A DNA stretch of 64,000 nt from Plasticicumulans acidivorans (lineage in GTDB: Bacteria > Pseudomonadota > Gammaproteobacteria > Competibacterales > Competibacteraceae), in the NCBI RefSeq assembly GCF_003182095.1, contig NZ_QGTJ01000007.1, forward strand, positions 186,001-250,000. Direction: 5' to 3'. Below, piece by piece: positions 62,255 to 64,000 of the stretch; the stretch's first letter is position 1, and the number at the start of each line of letters is the position of its first letter. Below the pieces are notes generated by a model, which worked only from the letters and a program-made list of their open reading frames with translations, was not told where the DNA came from and searched no databases. The position numbers were made by a program, and so were the translations under genes.

Positions 62255-64000
62255 AGCGGCTCGCCCTGGTCGGCATGCCGAACACCGGCAAGTCGACGTT
62301 TTTCAACCGACTGACCGGTGCCTCGGCGCGGGTCGGCAACTGGCCGGGCGTCACCGTCGATCTGTACGCCGCGAAGATCCTGCTTGGCGAGTCGATGGTC
62401 GAAGTCGTCGATCTGCCGGGCCTCTACGATCTGCACGGCTATTCCGGTGATGAGCAGGTGGTCCGCCGCTTCCTCGAATCACAGCCGGTCGATGCACTGG
62501 CGGTGGTGCTCAATGCCGGTCAGATCGAACATCAGCTGCCGCTGGCTTTGCAGCTCACTCATCTCGGTCTGCCGCTGGTCGTGCTGCTCAACATGAGCGA
62601 CGAAGCCCGCGCGATGGGTTTGTCGATCGACGCCGAGGGGCTGGCGGCCGGCCTCGGCTGTCGTGTCATCGCTGTCAGCGCCAAGTACGGTCACGGTTAT
62701 GGCGTTGCGCGGGAAGCGCTGCGTGAAGCGCTGGCGAATCCGGCGCCACGGCCGTCGCTCGAAGAATTGCACAGCCGGCTGGGAGGCGACGATGCCGTCG
62801 TCGAGCAGGCCGATGCGCTGCTTGCCGACACCGTGGTGCGGCCGCGGCAGATGGCGCCGAACCTGAGCGCGCGCATCGATCGCCTGGCTCTGCATCCGCT
62901 GTGGGGCATTCCGCTGTTCATCGCCGCGCTGCTCGGCATGTTCCAGCTGGTCTACACCCTTGGCGCCCCCCTACAGGATGCCGTTGCCTGGTGCCTGGAC
63001 GGTATCAGGACGCTGCTGCTCGAACCGCTGGCCGGCTGGCTGCCGGCGCCGCTGTACGGCCTGCTGGTCGAAGGTGCCTGGGACGGTCTGGCGACGGTGG
63101 CGTCCTTCGTGCCGGTGATCGTGCTGTTCTTCCTGGCGATGGCGCTGATCGAGGACAGCGGTTATCTGTCGCGCATTGCCTTTCTCACCGATGCGCTGAT
63201 GTCGCGGCTCGGCCTCGACGGGCGCGGCTTCGTCATGCTGCTGATGGGCTTCGGCTGCAACGTGCCGGCGCTGATGGGCACACGGGTGATGCGCGAGCGC
63301 CGTCTGCGCTGGCTGACGATGCTGATCATCCCGCTGTCACTGTGTTCGGCGCGCTTGCAGGTATTCGTGTTCCTGACCACCGCGCTGTTCACGCCGCACC
63401 AGGCACCGTGGGTGCTGGCGGCACTGTATCTGGTCAGTTTCGTCGCGGCGTTCGTGACCGCGTGGCTCGGCGGCCGCGTCGCCCCCTGTCACGAGCCCTT
63501 CGTACTGGAGCTGCCGCCGTACCGGCTGCCGACACTGCGCCAGATTGCACTGCGCAGCTGGCAGGAGGTGCATCACTTCCTGATGCGGGCGACGCGCTTC
63601 ATCGTCATCGGCGTCACTCTGGTCTGGGTGCTGACGCATTATCCGCACGATGCCGTGGCCGGTGGCCCGGCGACGCTGGCCGGCATGTTCGGTCAGTGGA
63701 TGGAGCCGCTGCTGGCACCGCTCGGCATCGACCAGACGATGGCGGTGGTGCTGCTGTTCGGCTTCGTCGCCAAGGAGATCGTGCTCGGCGCACTGGCGGT
63801 GCTGGTCGGGGCCGATGGCGATGCGCTGACCCAGCTGGTCGGCACGCGCATGGATGCGGTGCAGGGCTTCAGCCTGATGCTGTTCGTGCTGCTGTATACG
63901 CCCTGCCTGTCGACGGTGGCGACCCTGAAGAGCGAAACCCGCAGCCTGGCCTTTACCACAGTGGCCGTTGTCTGGCCGCTGCTGCTGGCCTGGGGCGCGA
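62251..64000 (+). CDS. feoB: Ferrous iron transport protein B, cut by window edge
   Basis: The first 583 codons are in the window. G1 GMPNTGKS (residues 8-15), G2 GVTVDLY, G3 VDLPGLYDL and G4 LNMSDEA form the G domain; FVMLLMGFGCNVPALMGTR and VLLYTPCLSTVATLKSE are the two gate motifs with the conserved cysteines. It imports Fe(II). The frame is open to base 64000; about the last tenth to quarter of the protein is missing. Confidence 0.95.
   Translation, partial: MKRLALVGMPNTGKSTFFNRLTGASARVGNWPGVTVDLYAAKILLGESMVEVVDLPGLYDLHGYSGDEQVVRRFLESQPVDALAVVLNAGQIEHQLPLALQLTHLGLPLVVLLNMSDEARAMGLSIDAEGLAAGLGCRVIAVSAKYGHGYGVAREALREALANPAPRPSLEELHSRLGGDDAVVEQADALLADTVVRPRQMAPNLSARIDRLALHPLWGIPLFIAALLGMFQLVYTLGAPLQDAVAWCLDGIRTLLLEPLAGWLPAPLYGLLVEGAWDGLATVASFVPVIVLFFLAMALIEDSGYLSRIAFLTDALMSRLGLDGRGFVMLLMGFGCNVPALMGTRVMRERRLRWLTMLIIPLSLCSARLQVFVFLTTALFTPHQAPWVLAALYLVSFVAAFVTAWLGGRVAPCHEPFVLELPPYRLPTLRQIALRSWQEVHHFLMRATRFIVIGVTLVWVLTHYPHDAVAGGPATLAGMFGQWMEPLLAPLGIDQTMAVVLLFGFVAKEIVLGALAVLVGADGDALTQLVGTRMDAVQGFSLMLFVLLYTPCLSTVATLKSETRSLAFTTVAVVWPLLLAWGA

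Overview
The window is high-GC DNA (by eye about 65 percent or more in the genes) packed with bacterial genes, most probably from an aerobic gammaproteobacterium. Evidence for this is the rsxABCDGE-nth gene order on the minus strand (52956 to 46285), a DUF1841 gene beside it, a class II dihydroorotase PyrC, DusC and FeoA-FeoB behind Fnr-like and Fur-like sites. I cannot place it to genus. I see no tRNA, rRNA, CRISPR array, transposase or prophage gene.

Layout. 1-12962: a cut-off receiver protein, an Lrp-family regulator, tag, a soluble FIST-chemoreceptor, a [2Fe-2S] ferredoxin, an EamA exporter, a Kef/YbaL-type antiporter, a bacteriohemerythrin, a CoA-transferase, and a histidine kinase/OmpR regulator pair divergent from a Spy/CpxP-like periplasmic gene. 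13018-33881: a 20 kb PQQ-dependent alcohol oxidation island. It holds a quinoprotein alcohol dehydrogenase with the extra aspartate typical of lanthanide-dependent enzymes, a XoxJ/MxaJ-like binding protein, a SoxYZ-like carrier, a zinc metallohydrolase, a Cys-x3-Cys-Trp protein, a complete NitT/TauT-type ABC importer, a Ped-type ABC exporter with a beta-propeller protein, a single-Cache protein, pqqABCDE, an AcoR-type sigma-54 activator and cytochrome c550 (pedF). 33882-43537: housekeeping genes (pyrC, corA, argG, gloA, dusC) and several poorly known genes (an MglA-like GTPase with a partner, an HExxH protein, an alpha/beta hydrolase, a PEP-CTERM-like protein). 43538-64000: an FAH/VOC pair, a sigma/anti-sigma pair at the end of the rsx-nth operon, argD-argF, an MFS exporter, sodB, an ion permease, an N-acetylglutaminylglutamine amidotransferase, grxD and feoAB (feoB runs off the window).

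How it works together. Four transcription units of the alcohol island each carry a GG-N10-GC promoter of the sigma-54 type: the dehydrogenase operon (13256), the Cache gene (24972), pqqABCDE (30502, minus) and cytochrome c550 (33327). The only sigma-54 activator gene in the window sits between pqqA and the cytochrome. I infer one regulon in which this activator switches on enzyme, cofactor synthesis, electron acceptor and a sensory/periplasmic protein together. The least understood parts, and the best candidates for new biology, are the SoxYZ-like/metallohydrolase/Cys-x3-Cys-Trp trio and the TauT-like importer inside the same operon.
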